From contig JAANBB010000017.1 of NCBI GenBank assembly GCA_014621425.1, positions 124,001 through 188,000 on the forward strand: DNA of 64,000 nucleotides, written 5' to 3'. The position numbers and the translations under genes are program-made. Below are positions 32,808 to 44,580 of the stretch, piece after piece (the first letter of the stretch is position 1; every line of letters begins with the position of its first letter). Below the pieces are notes generated by a model. That model was not told the origin of the DNA. It made no database searches and saw only the letters and a list, made by a program, of their open reading frames with translations. Source of the DNA: Cylindrodendrum hubeiense. Its lineage: Eukaryota > Ascomycota > Sordariomycetes > Hypocreales > Nectriaceae.

Positions 32808-34513
32808 TTATCCTCTTCGATAGTCGGGCCTCTGGCCTTCAATTCCATACGATTGGGCAGGCGGGGAGGGTGTCGTGTGCGCACGTCCGGGGTTGTAGGG
32901 TTCTGGTTGTGACACTTGCGCATGTCCGGCGCCGTAGGGTTCCGGCTGTGACATTTGCATATGCCCGGCGCCGTAGGGTTCCGGTTGTGACATGTACGAA
33001 CGTCCGCCGTCGTAGGGTTCCGGCTGCGGCAGGTGCGTACGCCCGTAGTCGTAGGGTTGCGACTGCGTCATGCGATGGGGATATGTCACCTCGTCGGGGC
33101 TGCGCATGGGCTCGTAGCGCCCGTCGCCGGGGACGGGGTAGTTGCCCTGGCTGTAGTTGGGCGGAAGAACGGGGTCGTCGCTGTTGCCCGAGCCGTGGGG
33201 CTTCAGCGGCGCGTCGGAGCTTTGAGACGTGCGGCGGCCGTCGGGGCTGATGGGCCGGGAGTCGAGCGGCATCGCCGTGGCGTAGCTGACGTCCTGCTTG
33301 CGGTGCTTGACGCCGACGAACAGCCAGCGCACGCCGCGGCCCACGGCCTTGACCAGGTCCCACGGGTTCATGGCGTCGATGAGGGCGAGGATGCCCATGG
33401 GGCCGCCGCTCGCGGGCTGGTGCTTGTTCTCGAGCTGGGGTCCGCCGCTCGCGGGATCGGGGAGGGGATAGAAGGTGGAGCGGGCGCCGGGGACGTAGGG
33501 GCGGAAGGAGAAGGCCCAGAGGTGGAAGATGGCGAAGAGGGACATCTCGCAGCACACGAGGAGGCTGGAGATGCCGACCTTGATGTCGCCCCGGGACAGC
33601 TTGGAGCTGGGCTTGAGGGCGTCGACGGTGGAGGTGCCGATGGAGAGCAGCACCGTCTGCCACAGGACGAGGAAGACGACGAGCTTGATGGCGAGGATCT
33701 TGGTGAAGAGCTTCTGCTCGGCCAGGGGCTCCTTCAGCTGGACGTAGACCTGGACGATGCAGGCCATGGCAATGGTGACGGCCACCATGTTGATGGCCTG
33801 GACCCAGATGTGGGCAAAGGCCGGGTTGTTGGAGCTCTCGCAGTACTTGTCGACGGCCTCGGTGGAGACGGCGATGGCGCCGGCAGCGATGCGGGTGAAG
33901 CAGTACTGGTAGATGGAGATCCAGCAGACGTTGAACCAGGTGAGGCCGCTGCGGGGCGTCCTCCAGGGGCCGCGCTGGCCGCCGCAGCACTTGGCGAAGA
34001 GCGAGATGGGCCAGATCCAGGGCTTGGGCTTCATGCCGCGGAAGAAGGCCTTTTGCGAGTGGATGTCGGGGGCGACGTAGTGGCAGACGAGGGCGAAGAA
34101 GGCGGCGAGCGCAAAGGCCTCGTAGCACTGGGAGATGACCTCGATGTAGACGGCGTGCTCGTAGAAGAAGATCTGGAGGAGCGACGAGACGGCGTAGACG
34201 GGCACCATGAAGAGGATGCGGATGATGTGGCGCTGCTCGCGCGGCTTGGTGTAGTTGAGGGCGTGGCGCCAGATGAGGTAGAGGCTCACGAGGACGGCGA
34301 CGAGGGTGGTGCCGGAGCCGACGATGCGGGCGAGTTCGGGGAAGGTGAAGCTGCCGACGATGTCCTTTTGGTTTTTGGGAGAGCCTGTGGACGAGGGGAT
34401 CGCGAGTCAGCTTGGCGAGGGCCGCCGGGGAGCAATGGGAGCAGTGGGAGCAGTGGGAGCAGTGGGAGCGGCGTACTCATGTCCTCCAGCGTCGCGTTAC
34501 ATTGTGCCACCAT
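32808..34513 (-). CDS. Ost-alpha/TMEM184 (DUF300) seven-helix membrane protein
   Basis: Two exons, 34513-34477 and 34384-32808, with a 92-nt intron (GTACGC...CCACAG), giving 537 residues. The N-terminus MVAQCNATLEDM is followed by SPKNQKDIVGSFTFPELARIVGSGTT and seven hydrophobic helices. These include the family motifs REQRHIIRILFMVPVYA, SQCYEAFALAAFFALVCHY and a cysteine cluster (FAKCCGG). The family includes the animal organic solute transporter alpha subunit; most fungal members are uncharacterised, so solute or lipid transport is inference. The cytosolic tail of about 190 residues is proline/serine/tyrosine-rich and ends in five 13-residue tandem repeats (residues about 453-517) of the type QPEPYGAGHxQxS. 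A 429-codon reverse-frame and a 572-codon opposite-strand open frame over this gene are GC-driven shadows. Confidence 0.9.
32871..33065 (-). repeat. 39-bp coding tandem repeat, five copies (Ost-alpha tail)
   Basis: Encodes five successive 13-residue units beginning QSQPY or QPEPY followed by a glycine pair and a basic or histidine residue (GGR, GAGH, PGR). Copies 3 and 4 are nearly identical in DNA; copy 1 is most diverged. Confidence 0.9.
34431..34466. repeat. 9-bp minisatellite inside the Ost-alpha intron, four copies
   Basis: AGCAATGGG followed by three AGCAGTGGG units, immediately inside the 5' end of the intron in gene orientation. Its 9-bp period changes intron length by multiples of three. 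Confidence 0.9.
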
Positions 34514-36152
34514 GGTTGCGGCTGGGGGCGTCCGTCGACGAACCCGCGAGAGCTGTGGTGATGCGAAGCGGCGTGCTGCAGGCTCTCTATGGCTTCCGCC
34601 GGCGTCGGTCGTGTGCGCCTCGACGTGTGTGGGCGGGCGGAGGGGACGTGGGATGGGTAGACGGTCGCAATGGCCGGGCGAAGACGTGGTGACAAGGTTG
34701 GGGAGTCAAGTTATATCAACCACGCGTCTGCAGAGTGGAAAAACGCAGTGACGGCACTCGACCACGGCGCAGGACATATGACGAGCCACCCCTGCGAACG
34801 TCGAAACACAGTCCCAAAACAGCAAAGGCCAGGACGCATCGACGGCACGCACAAGGTGGCAGCGCTCGCGGCTCTGGGGGTGGCTGAGGGTCTCAGAGGC
34901 AGTGGAGCATCCTCTCAGAGGCAGTGGAGCATCCTCTCAGAGGCAGTGGAGCATGCACCCGTTGAAGGTGAGGGCTGTGCTACGCTGCTTCGCTGCTTCA
35001 GCGCCTTGTGCCACCGCCAGCTGGCTGGCTGCAGGGCTCTTTTGCGCTTCTCTGCCCTCCTTCTGCCCTCTTCTGCGCGGTGCAGGGCTGAACCGCGCCC
35101 GAAACGCCGCCGAGGAGACGCGGCCGCTGGGGGGAGGAATGCTGTTGCGAATGTCAGTCTCAGCCTCCACTAATTGCCGCTTCGGGCCAGTATGATGCAA
35201 TGCCACCACGGCAGCGGAGCTCGTAGCGCCGATCCACCGACCTCGCCGTGCCGGTTTGCCGGAGGGACGCGCTGTCAGCCAATCCTGCCACGCCTTAGAC
35301 GGCGCTCGACCCATCCAGCCCACCACATGGCCAAGCACCTGTCCGGGAATATCTCACAGGCGGCCTCCATATACGAGTCCTTCATCTCCATCGCCACCCC
35401 TGCCTCTAATTGTGAATTGTCATGATCCATCCTCCCATCATCACCAACCGGTCCTTACATCACCAACCAATCCTCACATCACCAATCCTTCACTGATCAA
35501 TCATCCACATCTATCTCCCTCTCGCCATTAAATAATCAACCATCATCTTACATCCTAAAACGCCCACCATTTTCCACCTCGTCCATATGCAACAATCCGC
35601 CGCCGCTTCACCCAACCCTGTGCTGTGACCGTGACTGTGACAACCACGCTTTTGTGCAACATAATTTGAACAAAGAGGGCATCTTTTCCGTATTAAAAAA
35701 TCAGTGTTGTATTTTGCTTGTTTGGCCGCCCTTCGTTGGCACTCCCATGATAGGCCATCGCCGCCAAACAGATCGCAGCCCCTTTCCCGTATGATAGACA
35801 AACAGTAATAGCAGTAGTAGTGAAAAGTGGTGTGCGCAAAATAATGTAGGTAGGCAGGCAAGTAATGCACTTGTATGAAGCAATGGTTGTAGTTGAAACA
35901 AGGAAATTCGGTCCAGAAAACGCCGAGATGATGAATGCGTCCGTGTCGCCTATCGTCCACGGCTGCCGTCTTCGTCACTCTTTTCTTCCTCCTCTCTTTC
36001 GCTCTCGCGCTCGATCGGCCGCCGTCGTCCTCTGCGAGTTTCCTTCCTAGGCCGGCCATTCGCTGCCGACCACTTGCTGCCGATGCCGCCCCTTCTCCTC
36101 GTCGAGGTCCCTTTCGTACTCAAACATGAAAAAAAGAAATCCCTGTCCAGCT
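34514..36152. other. Spacer between Ost-alpha and THO2 genes
   Basis: Holds the Ost-alpha promoter and the THO2 3' flank. A 22-bp tandem repeat lies at 34891-34954 and an ACATCACCAAC-rich patch near 35436-35490. A 182-codon minus-strand open frame (35511-36059) has no family resemblance and is probably THO2 3' UTR. Confidence 0.45.
34891..34954. repeat. 22-bp tandem repeat, three copies
   Basis: TCTCAGAGGCAGTGGAGCATCC twice in full, then 20 bases of a third copy, with no mismatches. It lies about 380 bases upstream of the Ost-alpha ATG. Confidence 0.93.
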
Positions 36153-39100
36153 CTATCGTCTCGGTCTCTTCTCGCGTTCGCTCGATAAAGCGCCGGCTCC
36201 TTCTTCGCTTCTCCGCTTCCTGCCACGGTCCTCTCTTCCATCCCGTCGGTCCTCTTGTCGTGGTCCTCCCTCCCGGGGTCCTCCATCTCGTGGTCCTCCG
36301 CGCCCTCCCCTGTTGTTTCCCCATTCTTCCCCTCCTCGCGGTCCTTGTCCTTGTCCTTCGTTTCGGTGTCGGTTGTCTCTACCCGGACCCAGTTCTCTTC
36401 CACTGCCGGTAGGGGGTCCCATGGGCTCGCGCGGGGTGGCCCCCTGATCCCTATTTGATCTGCGCGACTCCCGTTCCTCTCTTCCGCCTTCGGTTCTTCC
36501 ACCCTCGGTTCGTCCACCTTCAGTTCGTCCACCTTCAACCCGTCCACCCTCAGTTCGTCCACCTTCGGTTCTTCCACCTTCGGCAGCTCCTGACCTCCGG
36601 TCTCGGTATTCGCGATGCTCCTTGCCCTCGCGTTCCCGGCCGGGGCTCCGTTCACGATCTCCGCTGCTGCGTCGGGAAGGCCGATTAGACCGGCTCTCCC
36701 GACGACTGCGTTCATGATCGCTTCGGCCCGAGGCCTCTTCTCCATTCGAAGGTGCTCGGCTCGATGAATCGTGTCGAATTGGGTCCGGCCGTTCTTGAGT
36801 AGGTGTTGCGACTGGCGAGCCACCAGTAAGAACCTGGGCGTCCGAATTACCCAGTGTCTGTCTGGGCTGGTTCCGTCGCATACTGTTGCTTCGGCTCAAT
36901 TCAGGCATGGTTGCCTGTGCCTGCTGTAGCGTGCTGTTGATTCCCGCAAGCTGCCTTCTGCTGTTGTTACCAGTTCGAGATCGCTCGTTGTTGGACGACG
37001 GCCCGGTGGGCACACCGTTGTCACCGACTGGTGATCCCGAATAGTTGCTAGGGGTTTGTCTCGGTCCGGGTCCGGGACCTCGGTCAGGAGTATTCGTTCC
37101 CTGCATCGACTGGCGACCATGTGTATGTGCATGTGGCGGTGGGCCTGGAGGCGGAGGCGGAGGGAGTGCGCCAATCTGGGCGAGGCGCGAAGGATGAACA
37201 TCTGGCGCTGCAGCGGTCGAAGCAGGCGAGGACGCCGACGGTCCGGGGCCGGAATTCCTAGATCTGTCTGAATGCGAAAGACCGCTCGGGGTTCCCGAGG
37301 GTGTAGCAGGTCCAGTGTTTGATTCATAGCCACCACGTCGTCCTCTGCCGGATGATGGTCCCGTTGGTGGAGGTCTCTCGGGAGTCGGGGGTCGCTCAGC
37401 ATCTGGGCCCGAAAAACGGTTATCCAACCGGCCCGGCAGATTTTGAGGGCCTCCGTGGCCGCCTCTTGAAGAACCACGGCCTCGACCCCTTGGTCCAAAT
37501 GGGATATCAGCCACATTCTGAATGGCGTTCAGTCGTCCATAACTGTGGTCCTGATGGGGCGCCTTGTGATCAGGATCCATACCCCGAGATGGCCCGTGGA
37601 AGCCTGACGCATCACGGCCCTTCGGAGGAGGACCTTCTCGGTCCATCGGCCTCTCTCCCCTGAAATTCCCTGACATCGGTGATCGTTCACGCGGGTCTCT
37701 GCCGGCTTGTCGATGCTCTTGAGCATATGGTCGATCGTGTCGATTCTCACGGCCACCCGCGGCCGGACCGTTCTCTTGACCAAATCGACCTCCTCGTCGC
37801 GGGGATTGACCACGGGGGTTGCGCTCACGCTCCTCTCTAGGGGCGCGCGATGGAGTATTGTCCTTCTCTTCAATCAAGGCCGCTCTATCTGGGTTGACAG
37901 CCTCGATTGTGTCATTAGATGAGGTTAGCCGTCGACTACGGTTGGGCCGGTCAGAGTCAGGGGCACGCGGGCGATCTGGACCATCCTGCGCAAACAAAGC
38001 TGCCCTCTCCGGATTCATAGTAGGCTCTGCAGCTTCCACGACCGGAGTCTGAGCTGCGGTGGGAGGTGCGGGAGAATCGTTAAGTCGCCCATGCGAGGGT
38101 TCAAGAGTTCGTCCGCCCCTGCCATCACGTGGTCGGTCCCGCTCATGCTCGTTGCGGCGAGGAGGCATATCCGGCCGAGCTGGATCACGGGCCTGGTCGG
38201 GAGCTCGGCGGTCAGGGAAATCGCGCGGCCGATCTGGTCGAGCAGGATCAAATTGGCGAGGATCTCGTGGATCTCGCGTCTCTCGATTTTCCCTAGTGTC
38301 ACGAGAATCTCTAGGCTCCCGTGGGTCGCGGCCTTCGCGTGGTTCTCGAGGCTCCCTGGAATCTCGAGAGCGAGATTCGCGCGGATCCTTACCCTCATGA
38401 CGCTCGTGTCCTCGCGGCTGGCTGAATCGCTCAGGGGTTGGGATGGGAACGTTGGGTCGGTTTGGAAGGGTGTGAGGTGGACGATCGGGGAGAGTATTCG
38501 GCCGAGAGTCGCCCTTGGGACCATTAAATCCACCCCTCGGGCCAGAGGTAGGTGTCGAGTTGCGACCTTGACCAGATGTCGAGGAGTCTCGTTTCGGTGT
38601 GTCCCTGGACAGACCCGTTGGTTTGGCTGGGAGGGTATCCTTGTGGGAGTTTGAATTGGCCCTTGACATTCCATCGGGTGCTGGCGACCTGCTATCCTTG
38701 CCGTCCTTGACCTCTCCGTCCTCTTCCTCATTCGTCGCTTGTTTGCCTCCAAGTGTCCTGAGGGGTTGATCAGTATCATGTGTAGTGGGCTCCTATAACT
38801 AATCTGCTCACCTGTCTGTGTAAGGCTTGAATTCTGGCGCCGTAGCACGAAGGTTGATTGGCTTGTCGTCATTTTGGGAAGCACCGCCCTTTTATATGTT
38901 AGCATTGCTCAAGTTCGTACCAAGTGCATGACTTACACTTCCTGGGCGGAAAGCCTGGACCATAACCCATTTGGACTTCCTCCTCTGGAGCTCTGACATG
39001 GCGCCCTGTGCAGCAACAGACAAATCCACACGTCCGCCAACCTCGCTATCCTCCGATGGCTTGGCAGTTGACTCTTGCTTAGTAATGACCTGAAGTAGTG

Positions 39101-42100
39101 ACAAGAACTTGGTGGCCATGAAGTCAATGGCAGGGAAGCAGTCAAGCACGGATTTGAGCACACTAATCGCGTTCCTGATATGCATCCACTCGGATCCCTC
39201 GAGGCATGACCGGAGGGCCATGTTCAAATTCTTGTGCCAGCGGAACAGCATGTCCTTGAATCCGGCATGCTCCACAAACGTGAGTGGCTTTCCGTTCTCG
39301 TCAAAGGTCAGGGCAAATCCAAGACGAGGTTGCTCACTAGGGCCCTTGCCCTCCTTCTCGAATGCGCCGAGACGAGGTTGATCTCGAGACGCCTTGGTGT
39401 CCTTTTCGTTCGGGACAGGGGCGTTCTTGTGCCATCTCGACAAATCTTCCAAGATGAGCTTCAAGAAACGTCCCAGGTATTCAGCCTCCATGACGGTGGC
39501 GGTGAAGATCAAAGATCGCAGCCTGTTGGCGTTGAACAGTCGGTCGTAGAGCGACATAAGCTTGAAACCGGGTGCGTTCCACTCATGGAGAGCCTTGATG
39601 AATCGGTAGGTGTACTCGGCATCGGCGGTGGACAGAAGCATTCGGGGGATAAAGCACTGTTCGAGCAAGATGTCCGAAATGGCGTCCGGCTTGGCTCGAG
39701 GCTCGGGGAAGGACGACTGAAACTGCTTGCTCAGGAAGAACTTCCACTTACCCTGGCGAAGCAGATGTTCGCCGCACTCCTCAGACAGGCCAATCTGGAG
39801 CTGCATAAGCTCCTTTCTCTTCTCCATCTTTCGCTCTTGTCCTCTCCGTGACATGTCGCTTCGGTCTCGAGAAACAGTGATCTCCTCGCTTTTGAGTCGT
39901 TCCTTCTCCTGTCTGTAGATCTTGTCGGGGCAAAAGAGATCTCCCAGCTGAAGCGCCCAGAAAGTCACATAAAGTTCGGGTGTGATTTTCTGCCAGGCTT
40001 CTGGTCGAATGGAGTCCTGAATGGAATCCACAATGGGCTGCAAAGCCGCCTTGATCATTGAAGAATCGTCGGTTTTCTGCGATTGCTTGGGGTTAGTTGT
40101 CGACTCGAGCGCTGGTGAGTTCTGAGCGCCCACCTGTTCGTCGGTCGCCGCGGCATCAGCATTAGAGGCGTCGCCCCCAGTCGTGGCTTTCGAATCACCC
40201 ATGGCAACATCTCCATCCTTGTCTGCGTTGGCTTGCGAAGACTGCGACTTCTCCTTTTCCTCCAATTTCTTTGGCTTCCAAGGGAACATGCGATGGGCGA
40301 GACTGGACCTTCCAACAAGGAAGGCTAGGTTCGTGTCTAAGCCATACGAGCGCATGAGTTCGGGGATCGATGGTGCAATGGCATCGAAGGCCTCCGGTTC
40401 AACATTGCTCCAGAGAAGATCCAAATACTTGATCAAAATCTGGTGAGAATCATCAATCATCGACGATAGAAACTTGATGTGCGCCTCATCCTCGGGCACC
40501 TGAAATAGTGCCGCCTGTCGATATTGCGCCAAGTTGATGAGAAACTGGGAAGCAAGTTTTGAATCGGTCAAGGCTTGGATTAGTCGCTTTGAGCTCTTAA
40601 CGTTTTCGTAACGCTTGTCTTGGCCACGGATCAAAGTGTGTCGTCGCAAATATTGACCTCCAGCCATAGAAAGCACTTGATAGTCTGTGAAATCCACAGA
40701 GTCCACAATACCTCCCATGGAGGCAATGAGCTCTTTAAGGATGATCAAGTCGGTAGAGTTGCCCTTCTGTAGTTGGTTGTTGACGTACTGGAGGACGGGC
40801 GTAGCATTTAGGATGGTGTATCTTCGGAAGACCCTGCCAGAGAATCTCGAAAGAGCCTGAAGCCACTTGCTGGTGGTGAGGGCATGGTCGGCCTGTGTGC
40901 GGCTTCTGGACTTGCCGAGAGAGCTCATCAATGACCAGACAAGTACATCGTACGAAAGGTCAGTGAAGTATTTCGCACACTCGACAAATGCGTCAATCAG
41001 ATTGGGATAGGACTCGAGCTGCTCGAAAGCAACCCTGAAGACAATGCCAGGGGACGAGTAGCTAGTTTTAGCAAGCTGCTTCGCCATTTCGCTCAAGTTC
41101 GTTAGTGATACACGTTTCATGGTACCACGAGTCTCCGACGTCGCTCGTGCGAATGCTGCTTTCATGGCCGGTAATCGTGAGATCTGCCCCTCAAACCATT
41201 CCGCGTACATTGAGTAGCGGGTGGTTATGGGGTAGTGTCTGACAAGATCCCAGATCGCGTTGACAGCCGCAGCATTAGCCTTGGTGTGACTGAGTGCGGG
41301 CAGGAGCAATCTTCGAAGAAGGTCGTGCCAACGGGTCAGATTGGCCTCGGATGTATCCTCGTCAAGACTCTTCGCGCCAATTCTTGCCAGTTTCGTAAGC
41401 AGAACCTCGTCCTTGCCGATATTGATACCGGAAATATTGAGAAGGGTTCCACAAAGTGTGAAAATGTCGTCCACTGTTTGACAGATGGGGATATTGTCTG
41501 CCCACTCATCCCAGTAATAGCGGTAGTGCTGAGTTTCGTTGGTGTCGGATTTGTCGGGGAAGGGCCATCTGAGAGATTTTCGAATCGCTAGTCTGTTGAG
41601 TCGGACACTTCCCTTGGGAAGGCCGGTTTGATCAAGGTCAGGGACTGATTTGGTCGGACATTCGACGTCGCCAGTAGGCGTAGGTCGACTATCATTGAAG
41701 ACCTTGTTGACTGAGTAGTGAAGAATGCGATGAATTCGGTCCAGAACTTCAGGGAATGCCTCAGGGATCCAAGGGAACCGGCCCAGAATAAACAGCGACT
41801 CGGGAAGGGCGCCAATTGTTAGGAGTTGAGTGAGAAGAGAGACTTTCTGTTCCAAAGGGTCCGGCAACTTTGATTTGTTTTCAGCAGCCTCTGCGGCGGC
41901 ATCCTTTTGTTCAGTTTCGGCCTTTTTCGGGAGGTCGCGTCGTGGGAGACCCGAGATTGGGTTTTCGTCATCTCCCTGGGGAAGAACTCCAGCCATGAGT
42001 AGGGCATTCATAGTGCCGCCTCGTGTGGCTCGTTCCTTTTCTTCGACTTTCTTCATCTCTTTCTCTCGGACTCCTTCCATATCCTCATCTGCTGGAGACA

Positions 42101-43658
42101 GGTGGGGGTAAAGATCGGTCAGGGAAATGAAGCCAATCTTGATGAGTAGAGCAGCAAGGTAGAGTAGGTTGGCAGGGAGGACATCGGCTTCTCCTCGAGC
42201 ATCGGAGTTATAGAACCGGAGCTTGAAGCCAAGAAGCTGCGCAGCGGTCCGGTTGCCTGAAGGGGGTAGAGTCTTGGTTTCCTGTACCCAGTGACGCTCA
42301 AACTCGGCAACTGCATCCTCACCATCGGCGCCGTTTGTGATGGTCAACTGACGGGAATCTGAATCGGCAACTTGACGGCCGCCCAACTCAAAAAATGCGC
42401 CCAGATGAATCTCCCGTGCCCGTTCCCAGAATGCTGTGTCTCGCGCCCGCTTCTTCTCGAGGGTGATCTCCTCATCCTCGTCGGTTGTCGACCATTGAGG
42501 GTATCCAGGAGATGCCCAGAGAGGAAGGCCGCCGGTATATACGGCGGGGCTAAACTTTAGGTGGGATCGAGGCCACCAGGAGCTGACCCGGAGAAACTTG
42601 ACAAAGAACTTGAATTGCTTGATCAAAACAGCTGCAGCAACATCCAGAGTAACATCGAGCACTCTGCCCACGTCCAAATCGAAGGTGCCGATTAGGGCCT
42701 TGACACGCTCAAAGGTCTGCTCAGCTAACTCAGGAGGCGGCGGCGTAACACTGCTAGTGGTAAACAGCTCGGTGATGAGTTTCGAATAGCCCTCGGTTTC
42801 CTCGCGTAGTAAGTTGTAGTTGGCTTGTCGATAGAGTTGGTTCGTCGCCTGTTTGATACCCAACTTGGCAAAGTTATCTCTGATGAGCCCCAGTTGCTGC
42901 AAGACCTGCGAATCGAGGACCTTTCGCATGAGGGCCGGTGACACACCAGTGACGATGAGGAATTCGCGAAGGGAAGGTCGGTAGATGGCTGGCTCGTTGT
43001 CCATAACAACCGATAGGGAGTCAAGGAAGAGGGTATGGGGTGCGAACGCGTAAGAATCCTTAATCATCTCCGACGTCTCGTCACCAATCATCTCCTTCAC
43101 GCAGGCACCGGCATCTGCTGGACTGAGTCGGGCCTCGACGACAGCATGTATGAATTCCTGGAACAGACTCGAGAGCTCGGTAATGTCGACATCTTCTCGC
43201 GACTGCTTGCCGTGTTGGATTATCTCATCCCGGCTGCGTTCGGCCCAAGTGTTCATCTTCTCGTCTGTGAGATTATCATAGCGGTAGTTCGACCGGACCG
43301 GGGAGGCTGGTCTCACGGCTGGTTGTGGAACAGGAGCAGGCGCCTTGAAAGGCTGTGGAGGAGGTGGTGGGGGTGGGGGTTGACGAGAGGAAGAGCTCGA
43401 TCGTTGTTGAGCCGGTGATGAGTTTGACTGGTGATTCTGCGGATAGTTTTGCGGATGGTTGTGCTGGTGGTTCGGGTGGTTTCTGCCGAGGTTCTGCGAC
43501 GAGTCGCGACGGCCCATGACGCGATGACCGCGGCCGCGTCCGCGTCCGGAATTATCGTCGCGATCGTGCTGGCCTAGCGGCGTATCTCCAGGGCGATGCG
43601 GCGAGGATCTGCCTCCTTCCACCGACAGGCGTTCGGGTCTCTTGCGCTTAGGAGCCAT
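36153..43658 (-). CDS. THO2: THO complex subunit 2 (Tho2/THOC2)
   Basis: Three exons: 43658-38937, 38888-38812 and 38757-36153, giving 2467 residues. The introns are 48 and 54 nt with canonical ends. After a low-complexity N-terminus (an R/G-rich part and a proline run near residues 93-104), the body matches THOC2 in order: the N-terminal helical domain, the central Tho2 block (GNSTDLIILKELIASMGGI...YLRRHTL), and the conserved C-terminal block (CGEHLLRQGKWKFFL...QCFIPRMLLSTADAEYTYRFI...YDRLFNANRLRSLIFTATVMEAEYLGRFL). Residues from about 1625 to the end are a disordered R/D/E/S/P/G-rich tail ending in KRPRR. Tho2 is the largest scaffold of THO, which with Sub2 and Yra1 forms TREX and couples transcription to mRNP assembly and export in the nucleus. 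It is divergently transcribed from MET2. Confidence 0.93.
36484..36586 (-). repeat. 15-bp coding repeat in THO2 tail (GGRTE units)
   Basis: About seven successive five-residue units GGRTE, with GGRVE and GGREE variants, near the C-terminus of THO2. The DNA copies are highly similar, implying recent slippage expansion. Confidence 0.9.
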
Positions 43659-44220
43659 GGCTCTCGAGGTTCGGGATGGGGGCGATGGCTATCTCATTGG
43701 CAGTCGGCTGGCCGAGTGGTCGAGGAAGAAAGGGTTTCTACCGGTAGACTAGAGTGAGGGGATGAGTTGGGCGATGTTGCGGAGACGGAGTGAGGCTGGC
43801 TGGGGGGGCTACCTCTTTGGCTCGTGCTGCGACGCGGAAAAAGAATGACTTCTGAGGACAAAGGAGTTTGGGGGAGAAAGAAATGCCGTTGGCAAGAGAA
43901 TGAATCCGAAGAAAAGAAAACAGAAGGGCGATCAGCCGCGATCGCGAAGTCGAGGGTGCTGCTCCAGCTTGGTGCGCCCGTGTTGAAACCGTCAACCGAA
44001 TGGCGATTCTCGCGTTGGCGATGTGATACGGCAGAGTTCATCAGCAGGCGAAGCTCCCTCAAACTGTCACGGCGTTTTTGGCAGCCTTACTGGGGAAACG
44101 GTCGTGACAAGGCTGCCACTCGAGCTAAACAGGACAGCGGTGCACGGGCCAGCCAGATGTCAGGTACGTACCTGTCGACGGCGCAGTTGCCTCCGCTCCG
44201 TTTCGGCGTCTTTCGGGGCA

Positions 44221-44228
44221 TCACGTGA
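44221..44228. promoter_or_regulatory. TCACGTGA E-box upstream of MET2
   Basis: A perfect 8-bp palindrome 353 bases before the MET2 start. In yeast, the TCACGTG core recruits Cbf1 (with Met4/Met28) to sulphur-amino-acid genes including MET2. Fungal bHLH binding here is inferred. It could equally serve the divergent THO2 promoter. Confidence 0.55.
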
Positions 44229-44530
44229 CTGTGCCACTGACACCCACCTCCCGCCGGTTCGGGCTCGTGACAGACATCCGACTTCCGGACCCAGGACCCG
44301 ATTGGCTGAGTCACGGAGGCTCCTGGAGACGGCTCGAATTACGCCATCGCAAGGACGGGGTTTTTCCTCTCAAACCTGCTAGAATCATAGCATTTTGTTT
44401 GGATTCGAGCTGAGCCGACTAGAAACTGACTATTTACCTGGGTCCAGTTTTTTTCAGTGAGACATCCTGGGTTCTTTAACTGGAAGATCGAGAACTCTTT
44501 GTCTCACGGACCCCTCCTGGCGTCTGCACC

Positions 44531-44536
44531 TATATA
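44531..44536 (+). promoter_or_regulatory. Candidate TATA element of MET2
   Basis: TATATA within CACCTATATACCC, 45 bases before the ATG. The spacing would give a very short leader, so it is tentative. Confidence 0.3.
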
Positions 44537-44580
44537 CCCTTCACTCACGGCTGTCCTGCTGAAGGGACGCCAGCTGCACC

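Larger units (their letters stand above)
43659..44580. other. Divergent THO2/MET2 promoter region
   Basis: 922 bases between two start codons on opposite strands. It contains the TCACGTGA palindrome and a TATATA element listed separately. No gene is seen in it. Confidence 0.6.

Noticed and set aside
32839..34128. 429-codon minus-strand frame rich in Arg, His and Pro
   Set aside because: Same strand as Ost-alpha but in another frame; the composition is a shadow of it and no family motif is present.
33033..34751. 572-codon plus-strand open frame over the Ost-alpha gene
   Set aside because: It is antisense to a clear seven-helix protein; its Gly/Glu/Asp/Val-rich composition is what the GC-biased codons of the real gene produce on the other strand.
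35511..36059. 182-codon minus-strand frame downstream of THO2
   Set aside because: No motif; histidine/tyrosine-rich odd composition and position fit a THO2 3' UTR.
36047..36823. 258-codon minus-strand frame beside the THO2 tail
   Set aside because: A frame-shifted shadow of the low-complexity THO2 tail; it duplicates the repeat as VDELKVDE-type runs.
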